NCBI GenBank assembly: GCA_003533975.1 | Contig: DQCL01000276.1 | Location: forward strand, 13,012-20,612 | DNA from: Octadecabacter sp. | Lineage (GTDB): Bacteria; Pseudomonadota; Alphaproteobacteria; Rhodobacterales; Rhodobacteraceae | Length of the DNA stretch: 7,601 nucleotides | Reading direction: 5' to 3' | Part shown: one piece after another, positions 6,319 through 7,601 of the stretch | Position numbering within the stretch: the first letter of the stretch is position 1 | Layout of the letters: each line of letters starts with the position of its first letter | Notes under the pieces: generated by a model | What the model was told of the DNA's origin: nothing | Seen by the model: the letters and a program-made list of their open reading frames with translations, nothing else | Databases searched by the model: none | Made by a program: the position numbers and the translations under genes

Positions 6319-7415
6319 TCAAAATTTTTGCTGCGCTTGCATTTCTTCTCGTTCATTCCACAGCAATGGCCTCTCCAATTCGCATCAAAGATCTCGTCGA
6401 GTTTGATGGAGTTCGCTCAAACGACTTGGTCGGTTATGGCCTCGTTGTCGGTTTGAATGGAACAGGCGACGGATTGCGAAACTCCCCGTTTACGGAAGAG
6501 ATCATGAGCAACATTCTGGAACGCCTCGGTGTTAATGTCACAGGTGAACAGTTCCGCCCCAACAATGTCGCCGCAGTACTGGTGACTGCAAGCTTGCCCC
6601 CATTTGCACGCACCGGAAGCCCGATTGACGTTACAGTCTCGGCAATTGGTGATGCAGACAGTTTGCTTGGCGGAACTCTCATAATGACCCCATTGAATGC
6701 GGCCGATGGAGATATCTATGCCGTAGCCCAGGGAACCATTATCGCTGGTGGTGTTTCAGCGGAAGGTGACGGCGGCGGAGTGGTGCAGGGAGTTCCGACC
6801 GCAGGTGTCATTCCTTCAGGGGCTACCGTTGAGCGGGAAGTTGCATTTGAATTTGCGGATCTCGAAGTGATCCGATTGGCACTGCGGTCGCCAGACTTTA
6901 CGACTGCTGCTAGAATAGAGGCCGCAATCAACCAAGCTTATGGCCGAAGTGTAGCGGTCATGTTGGATTCCGGAACAGTGCGTGTGGATATCGGAGCGAC
7001 CAGAGCAGCATCACCGGCGCACGCGCTCGTTCAGGTCGAAAATATTCTCGTTGAACCTGAGCGTCGCGCGCGTGTCGTTGTTGATCAACGTTCGGGTACG
7101 ATCGTGATGGGGGATGATGTGCGGATCTCAAGGGTCGCTGTTAGTCAAGGAAACCTCACTTTGCGTATCGAAGAGGCGCCTTTGGTGGTTCAACCCAATC
7201 CCTTTTCTGCGGGTCAAACGTTGGTGGTGCCAAACACCAATGCACAGATCAATGAAGAGCCAGGAATAGGGTTAGCTGAGATTCAGGAGGGAACGTCTCT
7301 GTCCGAGGTTGTCGCAGGGTTAAACGCACTGGGCGTATCACCGCGAGATATGATCGATATCCTCAAAAGTATTAAGGCTGCTGGTGCGCTACACGCTGAA
7401 TTTATTGTCCGATAG
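6315..7415 (+). CDS. flgI: Flagellar P-ring protein FlgI
   Basis: FlgI monomers assemble in the periplasm into the P-ring, the bushing around the distal rod in the peptidoglycan layer. The 366-residue protein starts at TTG with a Sec signal peptide: Lys at 3, hydrophobic core IFAALAFLLV, and a likely cut after AMA at residue 19. Family motifs follow in order: RIKDLVEFDGVRSNDLVGYG (23-42) then LVVGLNGTGD (43-52), NNVAAVLVTA (83-92), SAIGDADSLLGGTLIMTPL (109-127), VPTAGVIPSGATVERE (160-175), VVVDQRSGTIVMGDDVRIS (254-272), and the C-terminal SLSEVVAGLNALGVSPRDMI (328-347) then DILKSIKAAGALHAEFIV (348-365). Length matches the family. There are no cysteines, so the disulfide reported for E. coli FlgI cannot form here. 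Overlap with flgL implies translational coupling. The chaperone FlgA and L-ring FlgH are not in this window. Confidence 0.97.
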   Translation: MIKIFAALAFLLVHSTAMASPIRIKDLVEFDGVRSNDLVGYGLVVGLNGTGDGLRNSPFTEEIMSNILERLGVNVTGEQFRPNNVAAVLVTASLPPFARTGSPIDVTVSAIGDADSLLGGTLIMTPLNAADGDIYAVAQGTIIAGGVSAEGDGGGVVQGVPTAGVIPSGATVEREVAFEFADLEVIRLALRSPDFTTAARIEAAINQAYGRSVAVMLDSGTVRVDIGATRAASPAHALVQVENILVEPERRARVVVDQRSGTIVMGDDVRISRVAVSQGNLTLRIEEAPLVVQPNPFSAGQTLVVPNTNAQINEEPGIGLAEIQEGTSLSEVVAGLNALGVSPRDMIDILKSIKAAGALHAEFIVR

Positions 7416-7427
7416 TTTAGGCTTAGA

Positions 7428-7473
7428 ATGAGCTATAGTTTCCGAAATTCGGACACTGACGAAAGTCTCGAGT
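7428..7473 (+). pseudogene. Possible 5' remnant of the next gene, cut by the insertion sequence
   Basis: An ATG at 7428, 12 bases after flgI, opens a frame beginning MSYSFRNSDTDESLE, with a weak TAGG six bases upstream. From about 7474 the frame continues only through what appears to be insertion-sequence DNA, stopping at 7560-7562 after 44 codons in all. Its first 15 residues are polar and acidic and I do not recognise them. The frame may be the truncated start of the gene that once followed flgI, or a chance ORF. Confidence 0.25.
7437..7457 (+). repeat. 21-base near-perfect palindrome after flgI
   Basis: AGTTTCCGAAATTCGGACACT pairs with itself except for one T-C mismatch. The core TCCGAA-A-TTCGGA (7441-7453) is perfect. 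It sits 22-42 bases beyond the flgI stop and just before the probable insertion-sequence end. It could be a protein-binding dyad or a small hairpin at the end of the transcript. The loop is very tight and no T run follows, so it is not a standard terminator. Confidence 0.4.
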
Positions 7474-7601
7474 TGGACCTGTCACGGTTTTGTGCCGCCC
7501 CAAGTGCTCGTTTAAGCCACTTTACGTTCGAAAGCGACGGGGCTTTTCCAACCCAGTGCTGAGTGGCGGCGTCGCGGATTGTAGAAGCCATTGATGTATT
7601 C
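7474..7601 (-). mobile_element. End of an IS3-family insertion sequence, running off the right edge
   Basis: The element is identified by the transposase C-terminus it encodes on the - strand. The probable outer end is TGGACCTGTCACGG at 7474-7487, chosen because IS3-family elements normally begin TG and end CA. The 38 bases from here to the transposase stop are a normal length for the non-coding tip. The opposite end and the target duplication lie outside the window, so the exact boundary is uncertain by several bases. Confidence 0.7.
7512..7601 (-). CDS. IS3-family transposase (OrfB), C-terminal 29 residues only
   Basis: Reading the - strand from 7601 gives an open frame ending in TAA at 7514-7512. 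The peptide EYINGFYNPRRRHSALGWKS, continuing PVAFERKVA, matches the highly conserved tail of IS3-family OrfB (rve integrase core): YIxxFYNxxRRHSALGxxSPxxFE. The catalytic DDE residues lie upstream in the protein, beyond the window. OrfB is normally made as an OrfAB fusion by -1 frameshifting, which cannot be judged here. It is convergent with the flagellar genes. Whether the element is intact is unknown. Confidence 0.88.
   Translation of the reverse strand, partial: EYINGFYNPRRRHSALGWKSPVAFERKVA

Noticed and set aside
7437..7457. Intrinsic terminator after flgI
   Set aside because: The palindrome has almost no loop and no following T run, so it is recorded only as a palindrome.
1..7601. CRISPR array, tRNA, rRNA, riboswitch, phage attachment site
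   Set aside because: No spaced direct repeats, tRNA-like cloverleaf ends, rRNA signatures or long structured leader were seen, and nearly all the DNA is coding.

Overview
The window looks like a chromosomal piece of an alphaproteobacterium, most likely a member of the Rhodobacteraceae/Roseobacter group. The reasons are the gene order motB-flgE-flgK-flgL-flgI, a MotB with the short C-terminal domain typical of that group, and moderately GC-rich codon use. The genus cannot be fixed from the sequence alone. All complete genes lie on the + strand. Only an insertion-sequence fragment at the right edge lies on the - strand.

Positions 1-1532 hold a tightly packed set of three genes. They are the 3' end of a GT-B glycosyltransferase (GT9/GT41-like, of the kind often fused to TPR repeats), a small DUF6165-type protein of unknown function, and an FkbM-family methyltransferase. 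Neighbouring genes overlap by 8 and 4 bases, so they are probably co-transcribed and translationally coupled. Sugar transfer plus O-methylation beside flagellar genes suggests a glycan-decorating module, possibly acting on flagellin or a surface polysaccharide. That role is inference.

Positions 1609-7415 hold five flagellar genes in one direction: motB (stator), flgE (hook), flgK and flgL (hook-filament junction) and flgI (P-ring). They supply the stator's peptidoglycan anchor, the hook, the two adaptor layers between hook and filament, and the periplasmic bushing of the rod. Spacing from flgE to flgI is tight (19 bases, 3 bases, then a 4-base overlap), and flgI uses a TTG start. The only sizeable gap is the 107 bases between motB and flgE. 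It carries a 9-bp inverted repeat, three almost evenly spaced GTAC cores and a tandem GTTAAG repeat, and is the best candidate regulatory region here.

Positions 7416-7601 break the flagellar gene run. A - strand reading frame entering from the right edge encodes the unmistakable C-terminus of an IS3-family transposase, and its likely terminal sequence begins near 7474. An insertion sequence therefore sits about 58 bases downstream of flgI. It may have cut off whatever flagellar genes originally followed and may have truncated a small ORF starting at 7428.
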